DNA from: Ctena decussata
Taxonomy: Eukaryota; Mollusca; Bivalvia; Lucinida; Lucinidae
Assembly: GCA_963989385.1 (NCBI GenBank)
Contig: OZ022502.1
Location: 13,007,001 to 13,071,000, forward strand
Direction of reading: 5' to 3'
Length of the DNA: 64,000 nt
In this document: piece after piece, positions 19,682 to 30,795 of the stretch
Position numbering within the stretch: the first letter of the stretch is position 1
How the letters are laid out: each line of letters begins with the position of its first letter
Notes under the pieces: generated by a model
Told to the model about the DNA's origin: nothing
The model's input: the letters and a program-made list of their open reading frames with translations, nothing else
The model's database searches: none
Program-made: the position numbers and the translations under genes

Positions 19682-19742
19682 ATACATGTACACACATACA
19701 AATACTATTTGTATGTGTGCACATGTATGTATTTTATTTGTT
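19682..19742. repeat. Short hairpin with CATGTACACACATACAAATA arm
   Basis: ATACATGTACACACATACAA at about 19681 pairs with TTGTATGTGTGCACATGTAT at about 19710, bounded by AAATAAAATA/ATTTTATTTG. It is a small foldback sequence directly after MITE-A copy 6. Confidence 0.75.
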
Positions 19743-19830
19743 TCTTGGTAGACTGACTGTTTCAGATACAAGTGTAATCCTCTTGAAATACTGTATAAAC
19801 AAAAAATAAATAAATTTAATTTTTGTTTCC

Positions 19831-20074
19831 TGGCTTTACGTCGACAGTCACCTATGAACGTGTCGGGACGGTCGGGACGGTCCACTATTCCTGGACAGGC
19901 TTAGACCTCCTACGCGGTTAAGCAGTACTAAGTGCACATACTTTTGCCAATAACTGACAACTTCCCTTCTCGAATCAGCGGAAGGAGAAACGATGGTAAA
20001 TTGACGGACCGAATATCGAACCCGGTACCTCTGGCTCTTGAGTCAACTGCGCTACCGACTCCGCAGCCCGACTT
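19831..20074 (-). mobile_element. SINE family 2 (tRNA-Met-derived), diverged copy
   Basis: Read on the - strand: GTCGGTAGCGCAGTTGACTC head, GGTACCGGGTTCGATATTCG B-box region, then TCGTTTCTCCTTCCGCTGAT, GTATGTGCACTTAGTACTGC and GACCGTCCCGACC. It is more diverged than copies at 36629, 38379 and 50827. Confidence 0.8.
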
Positions 20075-20395
20075 ACTAAGTTTTAAAATACCTTTTAGTT
20101 CTAATCAGTGGCTGCGCTGTTTGTCATTCAGGTATACAATTTAAAATTTAACATCCGGTGGGACCGTCTGTTTTGATTGGCAAAATGCACAATCGCATAG
20201 CTACTTTCATATCAGGACAAAATAGTTATAATTGTTGAGGAAATACATAATCTAGAATAAGCAAATTGCTTAAACTGTTGAGGAAAAAAAATGAAAATTA
20301 AACAAAGGCCATTTACGTTTTCAAAGGCATTTGACAGACGCGTTATTTTATTCAAGAAGAAGTTTGCCCTGAAATTTACAAATAAGGACATAATT

Positions 20396-20631
20396 GAGCC
20401 GCGACACGACAAAACCAACAATGTGGTTGTGCGCCCAGCGCAGACTCAGATCAGCCTGGGCATTTGCCCAGTGTGGTCAGACTCATTGTTAAGTGTTCAA
20501 AGGGTAGCTAAGGGTCTAAGCTACCTCCATGCGGACAGCGAAGACTCTGATCAGACTGGGCGGATGCCCAGGCTGATCTGAGTCTGCGCTGGGCGCACAA
20601 CCACATTGTTGGTTTTGTCACGTCGCGGCTC
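20396..20631. mobile_element. MITE-A copy 7
   Basis: A full-length palindrome with AATT target duplication (20392-20395, 20632-20635). The ends read GAGCCGCGACACGACAAAAC and GTCACGTCGCGGCTC. Confidence 0.96.
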
Positions 20632-20635
20632 AATT

Positions 20636-21487
20636 ATCTTCGAGACACGATGATCTGCAAAGACAGGTTGCCTAGCCTACCCACGCTGGGAATTCAATGT
20701 AGCGATCACTCCGATAAGTGTGCAAGGGTGCACAGGACGCATGTGCCTTTCACGTGACCCAAACTTCTGAATTCCAAAAAATTGAAAAAAAATCACAGAC
20801 AGTTACAGATACTCAATAAGGTACTGATTTCTGGAAGCATGTAACTGGGAAAAGAATCTTCATTTAACGTCGGAAAACAGTCACAAATCAGGTCAGTCTG
20901 ATTTGTTACTTTTTGCAGTCGACCGGCGTTAGTCGGTAGACTTTAAATTGGCTGATCTAATTCTTCACCGTTGGCTCATGTAATAAAGCATTTTAGCTTG
21001 TCTTGGGCTTCATAAATTTTCATGATGATGTTATGTTTTTGTCCATATCTGTTTTCACTTTATTTTCACTTTCACTTTATTTGCAATTTTCTTTAATTTA
21101 CTTTTATTCATTCATAAAATGATTGTATCAGTATTAGTTATATATTCTTTTATATATTTGGTTATGTATCTTTTTATTTATTTCTTATCATTATTACTAT
21201 TATGTTTACTATTATCAGTTTTTATTATTAGTAGTAATAGTATTGATTGTTAGTTTTGTTTATTTATTTCTTTTTGACACCCCGAAACTGATGAAACGAA
21301 CAGCAATACTGTACTTTAAACTATTTTCAAATTTTGACATTCACGATAGTTTTAAAGTAAAAATTAAAGTACTATCAAATTTCTGCAATGGCTTCGTTTA
21401 CTTTTTAATCTTTTTCATCTATCACGTCTACATTGCAGTGTATTCAAACTTTACAATAAATTAAATAAAGCATAAACAAAGTAAAAT
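20636..21487. other. Unassigned AT-rich DNA between MITE-A copies 7 and 8
   Basis: A T-rich stretch (about 21040-21260) is followed by a 73-codon frame without recognisable features. A small inverted word pair, AATCAGGTC and GTCTGATTTG, lies at about 20887. No gene is supported. Confidence 0.4.
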
Positions 21488-21723
21488 GAGCCGCGACACG
21501 ACAAAACCAACAATGTGGTTGTTCGCCCAGTGATGACTCAGATCAGCCTTGGCATCCGCCTAGTTTAATCAGACGTTTCATTTAGTGTTCAAAGGGTAGC
21601 TAAGGGTCTCAGCTACCTCCATGCGGACAGAGAAGACTCTGATCAGACTGGGCGGATGCCCAGGCTGATCTGAGTCTGCGCTGGGCGCACAACCACATTG
21701 TTGGTTTTCTCGCGTCGCGGCTC
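21488..21723. mobile_element. MITE-A copy 8
   Basis: A full palindrome flanked by AAAT on both sides (target duplication). The left half is more diverged than the right. Confidence 0.95.
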
Positions 21724-21994
21724 AAATTACGCTACACATGATATATATTTCAACCCAGTTTTGATGAGCGAAAATGTGTGAACCAAGTCGGCCCGTTTCT
21801 TTTTAAATAAAAATATGAGAAGCCGTCGTAACCCAATTTTTTAAATGCATAAGAATTCGCGAAACTGTCAGTTAAGTTCACTTCTTTGTTCCACCCGGCT
21901 CAGAAAAGACATGAAAAATACATTTCCTTCTTTTCTACAACACAGCACAGGCATTACCCCATTTCTGACATGCCCCTACTCTCCAAGGACGATG

Positions 21995-22172
21995 GAGGAG
22001 CCCCGGTAGTTGCTGATCTAGCGGTCCCGGATTCCTGGCCACCTAGAGGTAGAAATCGTTCTAACCGTAAACGGTGTTCCATTGCACACAGCCTCTCATT
22101 ACTATCCTCCCCTCCTGCTTCGACTGAATTTCTGTTTAAAGTGAAGTTAAAATCGCTAGTCATCCATCTAGC
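21995..22172 (+). mobile_element. SINE family 1 copy with deleted A box
   Basis: GAGCCCCGGTAG is joined directly to TTGCTGATCTAGCGGTCCC, so about 20 bp of the tRNA head including most of the A box are missing. The rest (CTAACCGTAAACGG, CCATTGCACACAGCC, AAATCGCTAGTCATCCATC) is family 1. It should be unable to start polymerase III transcription. Confidence 0.85.
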
Positions 22173-22306
22173 CAAAGAAAATATCTAAAATACTGGTACA
22201 TGTATGCTATACCTACGCAACGGAGCTTGTGGGTAGTGGTGGCCTAGCTACCTCTAGCCAACGCACATGGAGGGGGAAATCGTCTTATCTAAGCTGTTTA
22301 ACCCTT

Positions 22307-22518
22307 TTAAAGCGCCAAAAATAACAATAATTGTTGAATTGGCAAACAGTGTAGATCCAGATGAGGTGGCTCATAATGAGCCACCTCATCTGAATCTACA
22401 CTGTTTGCCCTGTAGGTTTTGAATGTTCAATATGATATAGCTTGGATGAAACATTTTTTTGAAAATTATGCAGACGTAAATTTTGTCGTCTGCTTTTTGG
22501 CGCTTGAAGGGTTGATTA
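22307..22518. mobile_element. TTAACCC..GGGTTGATTAA MITE with GCAAACAGTG hairpin
   Basis: The outer ends TTAACCCTTTTAAAGCGCCA and TTTTTGGCGCTTGAAGGG are inverted repeats. Inside is a nearly perfect hairpin (22350-22418) whose arms begin GGCAAACAGTGTAGATCCAG. An AGACGTAAATTTTGTCGTCT hairpin lies near the right end. Related copies lie at 22962 and 46885. The TTAA at the ends could be the target site of a piggyBac-type transposase, but this is unproven. Confidence 0.8.
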
Positions 22519-22961
22519 AATCATGAGCCGCACGGGTACCTCAAAGATGTCTCCATCACCATCAGTGGTTCGATGGAAAAAAACAAAAGACAGCTCAGTA
22601 TGGTCGCCTGACATGGATGCCTTTGGCACGTGAAGCAGTTTGGACCATACGACCTATCAAACTGATAATAAATAGCATATTTATGTGTTTGATTCGGCAG
22701 GTAATTTCCGAAGGAGACAATTAAAACAGAATAGAAACAACATCTTTTACTGAGAGATAAGTGTTGTTATTTTACCGTAGCATTTTAGTCGGTTGTGTGC
22801 ACATACGGTCTGTCGCATTTCTCGCGGGTAAATATGGGAAATTCCATTCGGGTAAGTTCAGCGCTTTTATTCAAACTTTGTCCACCATCTCTGTCATAGA
22901 CTGCTACTACATGTACCCACAATTCCATGCGCAAAATGTGAGAGGACATAACGAGATGTCG

Positions 22962-23145
22962 TTTAACTCTTTAAGCACCAAAAGCAGACGACAAAATTTA
23001 CGTCTGCAAAAACTCGAATAAAATACCTTGTCCAACACATTTCACATTGAGAATTCAAAGACTAGAGGGCAAACAGTGTAGATCAACATGAGGCGGCTCA
23101 TTATGCAAATTATGCTATTTTCGTCATTGGTGCTTAATTAAGCTC
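22962..23145. mobile_element. TTAACTC..TTAATTAA MITE copy, rearranged
   Basis: The left end TTTAACTCTTTAAGCACCAA is followed at once by the AGACGACAAAATTTACGTCT hairpin that lies near the right end in the 22307 copy. Then come GGGCAAACAGTGTAGATCAA and the right end CATTGGTGCTTAATTAA. The central hairpin has only one arm. Confidence 0.7.
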
Positions 23146-23741
23146 TCAGCGCGATAAATGCCCAGTTCCAGCATTGGCTTCTCATAATGAGCAGATTCGG
23201 TATAATTAGATAGTAAATATGTGACAAGCGAGTTAAACAAGATATAAAACCTGTCATGTCGTATGTCAAACACACAAGGCAGTTGTCTAAATAAAGAAAT
23301 TGACTTGTAAAACGGTCAACAACTGTATATTTACGGAGATAGCTCTGTGAGACTTTTAATGAAGCTTTTGAATATCAGGTTTGCTCTGTTCCATAGTTAA
23401 CCAAATATATTCGGAATATAGAAGATTTTCATTAAAAGGTAACATTTTTTAATTTATTTTGATGGGGTTGATCTCTGTAGAAATCTCAAATTAAACTGCG
23501 ACTGAAACTAGGGTGCATCATTGCAACTGCAAACAGCGAAGACTCAGATCAAATTACGTATCCGTGCATATGTGTCATTATATTTGCAATTTCATAGATT
23601 ACTACTACACGTAAGTTGATTGTATATGTTAACCCTTTTTACCAGTGGACTTGTCCATCATTATAATTTGGAATAGTCCATTTCTAGTTTTAGGGGTTTC
23701 CAGTGAACGTTTCCACTTTTATTAATTTTGCACAGCAAACA

Positions 23742-23802
23742 GGGTTGAGTTTGATCAGGTGCCGCAAATGCGGCGTCTGATCTGGGTCTGCACTGTTTTC
23801 AT
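23742..23802. mobile_element. GCAAACAG-type hairpin, diverged
   Basis: Arms around CAGCAAACAGGGTTGAG and GGTCTGCACTGTTTTC, with inner arms TTGATCAGGTGCCGCA/TGCGGCGTCTGATCT. It is a decayed member of the family seen at 12790 and 22346. Confidence 0.65.
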
Positions 23803-24046
23803 ATGTCTCCTAATCGGGTTTCCAGTATAAGCAAGTTTGATAAAGATAAAAATGGGTGTAATGCATATTTTGTCATAATTATACTATCAATATCATTATT
23901 ACTATTAGTAATGCTGACAAAGCAAGCGTTTATTTGGTCGATTTCGACATGCATGTATACATTACATTCTCGCTTCTTTGATGCCTGCGGTCCTGGTACG
24001 ATTCCTGCTGCGGCCATAATCCTTTCAACAGTAAACGGGGCTCTGT

Positions 24047-24118
24047 CATCCCGCAAAATGTTATAAAAACGCAAAACATTTAGCATTTTTATAACATTTT
24101 GCGGGATGACATGTGTCG
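24047..24118. mobile_element. TGTCATCCCGCAAAATG hairpin element inside SINE
   Basis: A near-perfect hairpin: TGTCATCCCGCAAAATGTTA pairs with TAACATTTTGCGGGATGACA around an AAAACATTTA loop. The SINE word GGCTC appears on both sides (before 24047 and after 24118), suggesting a 5-bp target duplication. Confidence 0.8.
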
Positions 24119-24170
24119 GCTCCATTGCACACAAGCTTTCGTTATCACCCTCTTAATTAATGTCCTTATA

Positions 24171-24475
24171 CACTGTAAAAATACTGTGGAAATTACGGTA
24201 GAATAACTGGAAGCCGGCCCCGTTATTTTTACGGGCGTTAGCCTGTAAGACATTATTGGAAATCACGAAATGGAAGTTTTATGTTAACTGGCCGCACTCG
24301 AAAATTACTTTGTTTTGTTGAAGGGCTATCTGACCAAAGCGACACCTACTCTATTCTGTCCCACTCTGCTTGATGATTCTTGCATTTTTTACGGGCGCCT
24401 GTAAAAATAACGGTAAAAGGACTGGCAGCTGGTTGCCACTTATTTTACCGTAAAATCTACGTTTTTTTTACAGTG
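24171..24475 (+). mobile_element. CACTG-type MITE, complete copy
   Basis: 305 bp from CACTGTAAAAATACTGTGGA to TTTTTTTTACAGTG, flanked by TA at 24169-24170 and 24476-24477. It is inserted in a SINE, which dates it as younger than that SINE. Confidence 0.92.
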
Positions 24476-24953
24476 TACATGTATGAATGAAACACTAATG
24501 AAAAGGAGTAAAATCGCAAGTCATCTATCTATCCATACATCCATCTTGAATGCTGATTTGCAGATCTTAGTCTTATATGCTTTATAAGGCCTCATCTCTC
24601 GCGTCATAATTCACACGGTAATGACTGACACCCACGTGTTTAGCAGATTCTCTGTTAATTATCATCTAAATTGATTACCTTAACAATATATGCAATTAAC
24701 AAGTATCGTTTGTGTGTGACGTTGGTCTCGAATTAGTACCTAGAAGTATATGATAGATCGAGAAATATGGCATCTTTACATCAGCAGAATGCTGAATTTT
24801 GAAATACCATTAGGTCATTCTTGTGCAGCTTTTTTCATAACGGAACCCCTTTCACATATGAAAATGCTCAAAATAGATACATGTAGGCCTACCGCAGATC
24901 CACCACAAAAAGTGTACTCCTTCACCCCTGGGTAACTATGCATATACAAGGGC

Positions 24954-25075
24954 TGTTACCACACGAAAAGGAGTCCTAGTTCCCAAACCACCTGCTCATC
25001 GTGGCTAAACAAATTTGCTTTGCCACGATGAGCAAGTGGTTTTGGAACTATGATTCTTTTTTGTTTCGTAACAGC
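24954..25075. mobile_element. CTGTTAC foldback element
   Basis: CTGTTACCACACGAAAAGGA and its complement TTTTTTGTTTCGTAACAG form the outer stem, and CACCTGCTCATCGTGGC/GCCACGATGAGCAAGTGG the inner stem, around a loop of about 14 bp. A partial relative (CGGCTCTTTTTCGTTTCGTA) lies at 25690. Confidence 0.85.
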
Positions 25076-25208
25076 TTTGGAAACATAGTTAAAACAAGAA
25101 ACTGTCAGTGTGAATTGTACTAGGTGCGCAAAAATCTGAATTTTCATGGTCATAGAGGCGATACAACTGCGATGGCGTCTGTCTCATCAAACCTGCATAA
25201 CTACATAT

Positions 25209-25444
25209 GAGCCTCGATACGACAAAACCAACAAAGTGGTTTTGCGCCCAGCGCAGACTCAGATCAGCCTGGGCATCCGCCCAGTCTGATCAGAGTCTTC
25301 GCTGTCCGCAGGGAGGTATCTTAGACCCTTAGCTACCCTTTGAGCACTTAACGAAGAGTCTGGTCATACTTGGCGAATGCCCAGGCTGATGTGAGTATGC
25401 GCTGGGCGCACAACCACATTGTTGGTTTTGTCGTGTCGCGGCTC
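25209..25444. mobile_element. MITE-A copy 9
   Basis: A full palindrome with an exact ATAT target duplication (25205-25208, 25445-25448). The left terminus is GAGCCTCGATACGAC, two changes from consensus. Confidence 0.96.
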
Positions 25445-25755
25445 ATATGTACATGCAAATCACAACATACACCGAGGGTACATGTATGTGTCTGTTATGG
25501 TTTCACACTCTCAGGGAATGTGGCCTAGTTTAGCGAGATGAATGGACATAAGGAGAAAAAAAAAAGGAACCCAATCGCAGCGTTCTTGAGGGAATGTGTT
25601 TTGTAAATATAGCTTCGAGTGAACTTCTTATGCTCTGATCAATCTGCTCATTACCACTTTAAAACTTCCAAATAAGCTGTTGTCACGGTGCGGCTCTTTT
25701 TCGTTTCGTAGTAGCCTTAAAAACATGGTTAACCGGGTGTGGTACTCCTGACCAT

Positions 25756-26012
25756 TGTCAAGAAGCGGAAACTAAGGTGATTTGGCCATATCTCATTATC
25801 TTCTGACTTAACAAAGACGCTTCTATAAGGCAGTAAAAAGAAAAGGAAGAAAAGATAGACAGAACTGAAGAAGAGATGGGAAGATAATATTAGAGAGTGA
25901 ACAGGGATCGACCTTACCAGCACAAACTAGGGCAGCTGTAAATAGGGCCTGGTGGAAAGAGATTGTTGTAAAGTCATATGCAGTGCCCCAGCGACCTTTT
26001 CGATGATTTTGG
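25756..26012 (+). pseudogene. LINE 3' fragment (reverse transcriptase polyprotein C-terminus)
   Basis: The conceptual translation reads V-K-K-R-K-L-R-stop-F-G-H-I-S, then D-L-T-K-T-L-L, K-K-R-W-E-D-N-I-R-E and, after a +1 shift, R-A-A-V-N-R-A-W-W-K-E-I-V. The layout (KRKLxWFGHxxR...TxLQG...RxWxDNIxEWT...AxxRxxWKxI) is the standard C-terminus of endonuclease/reverse-transcriptase LINE proteins. At least four stops and a frameshift make it dead. It is the same type of remnant as 13883-14228 but extends further. Confidence 0.8.
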
Positions 26013-27127
26013 ATAGAAACGAAAAATAAAATAGCAGCATTTATAAACATAGTTCAGTCTTGTCTTACATTATATTAAGGCATCGTTTGTTTCAAACAAG
26101 AAATCGTCCGCAGTGTCGTTTCCTGTAAGCCTGCTGAATGTTTTCCGTCTCCCGTTGAGGTGCAGGATCACGTGACTTTTGTTTTGATACGCTACACGGA
26201 AAATATGAGTGAACCTTTTTTTACGTCACGGTTTTATTGCTAATCATTTCTTTTCAATACTTTACGCCCATTGAGCCATACGTCACTTTCCAGCCATTCT
26301 AATGGCGTTTTGATTCACACTTTGGCAAGGACTCTGTCACAACATATCGAAAATAAAATAACCGTGTAATCTTCACGGACGTCAATTGATTTTTCATCAA
26401 AGTGATGTTAGAATCAAAAACGAGTGTAGAGAGATTTACCGTGCACCGCCATTTTTCCGTGCAGCGTATGGAAACCAAAACCATATGATCACTCACTCTG
26501 GACTACTCTTAGACTATAAAAGTTTCAGCTACGTCTTGTTGACTCGCGTATTAGCTGTATCATTTTAACGATGACATGCTCATGCCACCGTAGTTCATTG
26601 GCTTGGCTTTTTGTCCAGCTAGAAGTTTTTTTTCTTCCTTTCAAATACGGAAGAATTTAATTAAAACTAAACCCATTATCTGTGTGATTTAAGCCGGAGA
26701 GTGTAGATGGTTTGTTCTTTTTATTTTGCTTTATCTCTATTTTAACTGGAGCGCTTTCCTGCTCGCATGAACATTCTATGAATCCCATTTAACCAACAGG
26801 GGAAATTAAGTAAGGACTCTGAACAGTCGTCCGCAAAACACGCTGACAGGTCTGATTCTTGACTATTCGGAGGTCCTTAAAGTGTTGTTTTTTTTTTCTT
26901 TCGCAGTGTTGCTTAGTTAAATGTAATATCTGGGTGGGGACTTTAAATAAACTGTGTCTGTTTTAATGGATATGTAAGATACGTATCATTGTTTCTAAAT
27001 ATTGTGACAGAAATAAGTGAATAAGCAAACAGTGAACACACAGATCACACCGGTCAGGATCTGCTCAGGTTGCCATTCTGACTGTAAATCTTGAATTCTC
27101 GGCGCCGGATAATTGTAGGATTCGTCG
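26013..27127. other. Unassigned DNA
   Basis: No gene is supported. A short GCAAACAGTGAACACACAGATC segment near 27025 is a half-copy of the GCAAACAGTG hairpin family. An AATGGCG/GCCATT-bounded area around 26300-26470 repeats the words CCATTTTTCCGTG and CACGGAAAATATG, but I could not define an element. Confidence 0.35.
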
Positions 27128-27237
27128 GCATGTCAAACCCAGAGGACACATGTAACGTTGAAACAATATTGAATCGACGTTATATGACGTTGAATCAACG
27201 TTGACTCAATGTTGTTATAATGATGTGTGTCCAAGAG
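27128..27237. mobile_element. Foldback with GTTGAATCAACG words
   Basis: GAGGACACATGTAACGTTGA on the left and GTTGTTATAATGATGTGTGTCC on the right enclose several TTGAATC(A/G)ACGTT words. It matches the 15793 and 53231 elements by internal word, with termini closer to 53231. Confidence 0.75.
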
Positions 27238-27514
27238 AGTAGTAAGGATAATGGTATGGTAATATTAATGTGCACTAACAAACTTGATACTTAAGCAGTG
27301 TTTTCAAATAAATTGTTCGTGTGAGTTCCCCATAACTTTCGTCTGATTGTCCGTCTATCTACCCTCCCTCTGAGTCTGTCTGTGTGCATCTGTCTGTACA
27401 AAAGTATCGGAGTGGGCTGGTCTGAAGGCGATGACGTCACAAAGATCATGCATAAATTGACATTATTTCTAGGCTTTGGACCTAATGAGTCATGTTAACG
27501 GCAAACTATTAATC

Positions 27515-27775
27515 CTGAAGGTACATGTAATTGGGTATACATTTAGGGGAAGCAATTCTGCCGTTTTCGGCTTGCCTCCCTTTGAAAGAGGGAGCCACTT
27601 CTTAAGAAAACGGTTGTGCTCCCCAAGACCAAATTCTTTCCTTTACGTATATACCCCTTTTTGGAAGGACTCTGTCTTCCAGGGAAGGGAACAGGAAGTC
27701 ACAAAAGTTGTTTCTCTACATAAAAATGGCGGCATATCATGTAGGTGTAACCATTCACCTTAAGTTTGGACCTTT
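27515..27775. mobile_element. GGGGAAGCAATTCTGCC-type MITE copy
   Basis: It starts near GTACATGTAATTGGGTATAC, has AGGGGAAGCAATTCTGCCGT, CTTGCCTCCCTTTGAAAGAGG and GTCACAAAAGTTGTTTC and ends in GTGTAACCATTCACCTTAA. The central GAATTTGCTCC palindrome is reduced. The 95-codon frame within it is not a gene. Confidence 0.7.
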
Positions 27776-27784
27776 GACATATTT

Positions 27785-28232
27785 CTTCGGGGTATTTAAA
27801 GGCATGCAGATACACCTGCAAGGGCTATAACTGATTTGAAGTAGCTGTCTCCCTTCTGGGAAGGGCCTGCCGTAATACTTCTAAAAACTGGGCCACCAAA
27901 AAATGATTGCTGTAATTGTCCTAAAATGGAACTGTTTGCTTTTTCAATTTTGTAATGCATCCAAAGGGTGCAGATGAAATGGCAAACAGTGAAGACCATG
28001 ATCAGACTGCTCCTAAGGAGCAGTCTGCTTTTGGTCTGCACTGTTTGCTCAGACATATCCGTCCCAATACTAAGTACTCTCAAAGAAAAGAATTTGCTTC
28101 CGAGAGCAAATTCTTTCCACTAAGAACAGCTCCCAACAGATTCACCAACAAGGGAGAAAATTACAAATCTGTTATAGTCGTTTCCCTTGTAAAACGCAGC
28201 CCAATCATGGGGTATATCGGTAGACCTTAAGA
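27785..28232. mobile_element. GGGGAAGCAA-type MITE with GCAAACAGTG hairpin inserted
   Basis: The flanks (GGGGTATTTAAAGG, CTGTCTCCCTTCTGGGAAGGG on one side; AAAAGAATTTGCTTCCGAGAGC, GTAGACCTTAAG on the other) belong to the GGGGAAGCAA family. In the middle (27977-28053) lies a GCAAACAGTG hairpin with TGATCAGACTGCTCCTAAGG at its tip. I read this as one element inserted in, or captured by, the other. Confidence 0.6.
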
Positions 28233-28599
28233 TGTACTTTGGTATGTATAATCAGGTGCGATATCGATATGTATCAAACATTTTCGATCACTAAGGGCAA
28301 ATATGCCAATCAAATTTTTATCTAAGTGCAAAAATCAGTGACGATTTGCATACAGGAAGAGTGTTTAACGACTCAGAATGATAAGTCAAACTTTTAGTGG
28401 GTTGGGATAAGGAGTACATCTACCCCTCCCAGCCAGTCACCCAGGTATTTTTTCTTGCATTTATATGGACCATACATGTGCAATATGTCTCAATAATTTG
28501 ATCTTTTTGTTTGTTTTTATTTTCCTTACCAAAAAAGCATTTTCTTAATTTAATAAGCATGAAGGTTTCCTCTACATATCAGTTTTAATATGGAAATTA

Positions 28600-28842
28600 A
28601 AATGAATGGGTGCAACTCTCTATTTTTGCCAATGTTACAAAGGGGAACAACGTTTTTATTTTCGGATTTCTATTTGTTTCCCTGGACACAACCTCTTTCA
28701 AAAAGGGGTTGTACTCTTCAAGAAAAGAATTTGCTCCTATAGGAGCAAATTCTTTTCTTGAAGAATTGACCCTTATTGAGAAGGGGAGATACGTAAGTGA
28801 CAGAGATGCTTCTCTGTATGTGTATCAAATAAATACACTTTA
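28600..28842. mobile_element. GGGGAAGCAA-type MITE copy with intact central palindrome
   Basis: AAGAAAAGAATTTGCTCCTA and TAGGAGCAAATTCTTTTCTT form a perfect central palindrome (28719-28760). The outer parts carry AAAGGGGAACAACG and AAGGGGAGATACGTAAGTGA. Confidence 0.75.
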
Positions 28843-30340
28843 AGAAAACAAAAGTGCTGTATGACGCATACACGAACGAACAATGCCGACTGTAACCTGT
28901 GGATTCTATGTTCGATGTTGTGAAATGGACAATTCTGTCTGCAGCCTGTGTATCTGAGTTTTTTTCCTTAGTCCATGATCATGATGATGCAAGTAGCATT
29001 TCCTTATGCCGCGCCTCATTATGAAGGAAAAAAATATGCATTTGACCCTTGAAACAAGTGGTGTTTGTTTGTTTTTTTCCCATAAATAGGCGATGTTTGT
29101 TTTCCATTCATATTAATTCACATTAAAAAGCTTGATCTTTTACCGCAAAGTAAATAAGCCACATGGTGGTATTTATGAACAGAATAGCCTACATAGCCTG
29201 TGCATTTGCTCGCTATGATTTGTATGTTCACTGTGAATATGGAGGTGGATGTGGTTCGATTTTTCTTATGCGCATGATTGTCAGAGTACTCACTAAAATT
29301 ATTTATTTTTTTGCTTGTGAAAACTATGAAAACTCGGATTAGTCTGCACAACTACAGAGAACACAATTTCGCTCTACATATTTACCGAGATCCATAGGTT
29401 GTTGAAGCGAAAAGGAAAGCCTATGATTAGACTGCGCGGATGCGCAGGCTGATATGAGTCTTCCCAGTTAGAACATTTCTTTAATCACCTTTTCTCCAGG
29501 CGACACATATTTGTCACCGTACTTGTCCTTGTGACAGTACGATGATTGATATATAGCGGATTTCACTTAAACTTCTTGATGGCCATTTATGTCTTAATTC
29601 TAAAAATAACCCTTTTGTTTTCTTAATAGGAAGTTATCATGTGATACAATCGAAAGAAAAATCAACATGGAATCTACGTAGAAAAACATAAATTGCGAGT
29701 CGACCTGGGATAAATTTATGAGAGGACAAAATAAGTAAAATGGTTTTGACAGACAACATGGCATTTATACCAAATGGAGTTAAATATCTTAAAAGGTAAG
29801 GCACACCCTTATTATCTGTTCTCAATCGTATTTTTCTTAGATGTAAATCTTGTCATTTTTTCACCGTTTCAAAAATTAAATATTTTTGCAAACTTTCATA
29901 AAAGATTTTAGTGTACATATGCAAATAAATCACCCATTAAATAGTTAGAAACTGGCTTGGAGCTTCAAACATTTGATTTAGAAACGTTGCTTTGTAAAGC
30001 TTAAATGCAAATTAAGAGCCAAATAATTCAGTAAAGCCGGAATCCTCGCAATTATTGCACAAGCCACTGCACCTCTAACAAAGCTGAAGTCTATTTGGAG
30101 AGGTAACAAGGTACATTGTATCTACAGTGGCTTTCAACCCAAATGATGAAATGACAATGTTAAAGATTAAAATTCGATTTAAGAAAGATCTGAAATTAAT
30201 TAAATAAATAAAAAAATATCAAATGCGCAGTGTTGGGTTGCGTGGTTAAACCTTTCCCTTGTATGCCTCATGGCGAATGTGGGCCAGGAACCCCCTATGC
30301 ATGACTTTTGATGATACGCCACGCCTTATCCTACACAACA
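28843..30340. other. Unassigned AT-rich DNA
   Basis: No gene is supported. A short fragment at about 29411-29470 (TTAGACTGCGCGGATGCGCAGG, then GATATGAGTCTTCC) resembles the inner hairpin of MITE-A. The word CTTGTGACAGTACG/CGTACTTGTCC near 29520 is a small inverted pair. Frames on either strand lack domain or splice evidence. Confidence 0.4.
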
Positions 30341-30573
30341 GGGCCCAGTTGTTCAAAACTAACGATGTCGTTAGTTAACGAGACGTTAAAATTTCAAACG
30401 TTAATATCTCAAATACCCCAATATTTTTGTTGAAAAAATGTGAGAAGCTTTTGCACTAGAAGCTTTCAACAAAAAATATCAGTGTATTTGACTAATGTCT
30501 TAAAACACTTAACGAGTTGACCTCTTAACGAGCTCAGCGTTAGGCTAACGATGCTTTGAACAGCTGGGCCCTG
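30341..30573. mobile_element. GGGCCCAGTTGTTCAAA MITE
   Basis: The terminal inverted repeats are GGGCCCAGTTGTTCAAAAC and a complement reading GCTTTGAACAGCTGGGCCC, followed inward by TAACGATGTCGTTAGTTAAC and CTAACG words. A central inverted pair (TGTTGAAAAAATGTGAGAAG and TTTCAACAAAAAATATCAGT) is present. It is 233 bp and non-coding. Confidence 0.9.
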
Positions 30574-30795
30574 AGCTTTAGGGTAATGATATCCTAGCAA
30601 CCTGTTGCGCACCTGAGTCGAACTTACCTGTCAGACAGTTAATGCATCAGCAACAGGGACGTTTCAGTCTCCCAAGGACAAATGGGGTTGGGTAAAAAAC
30701 AAAAGTAAGGCGATATATGGTTTACTGACACGGATATAATTGTTCAAGTTAGACAGCGCGGATCTTGCCCCATTTCGAATGACGTAAGTGTGCAC

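Larger units (their letters stand above)
23975..24539 (+). mobile_element. SINE family 1 copy carrying two nested insertions
   Basis: SINE pieces appear in order: a damaged head (GATGCCTGCGGTCCTGGTACGA), AACAGTAAACGGGGCTC, then after an insertion GGCTCCATTGCACACAAGC, then after a second insertion AATGAAACACTAATGAAAAG and CGCAAGTCATCTATCTATCC. The insertions are a hairpin element (about 24047-24118) and a complete CACTG-type MITE (24171-24475). Confidence 0.8.
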
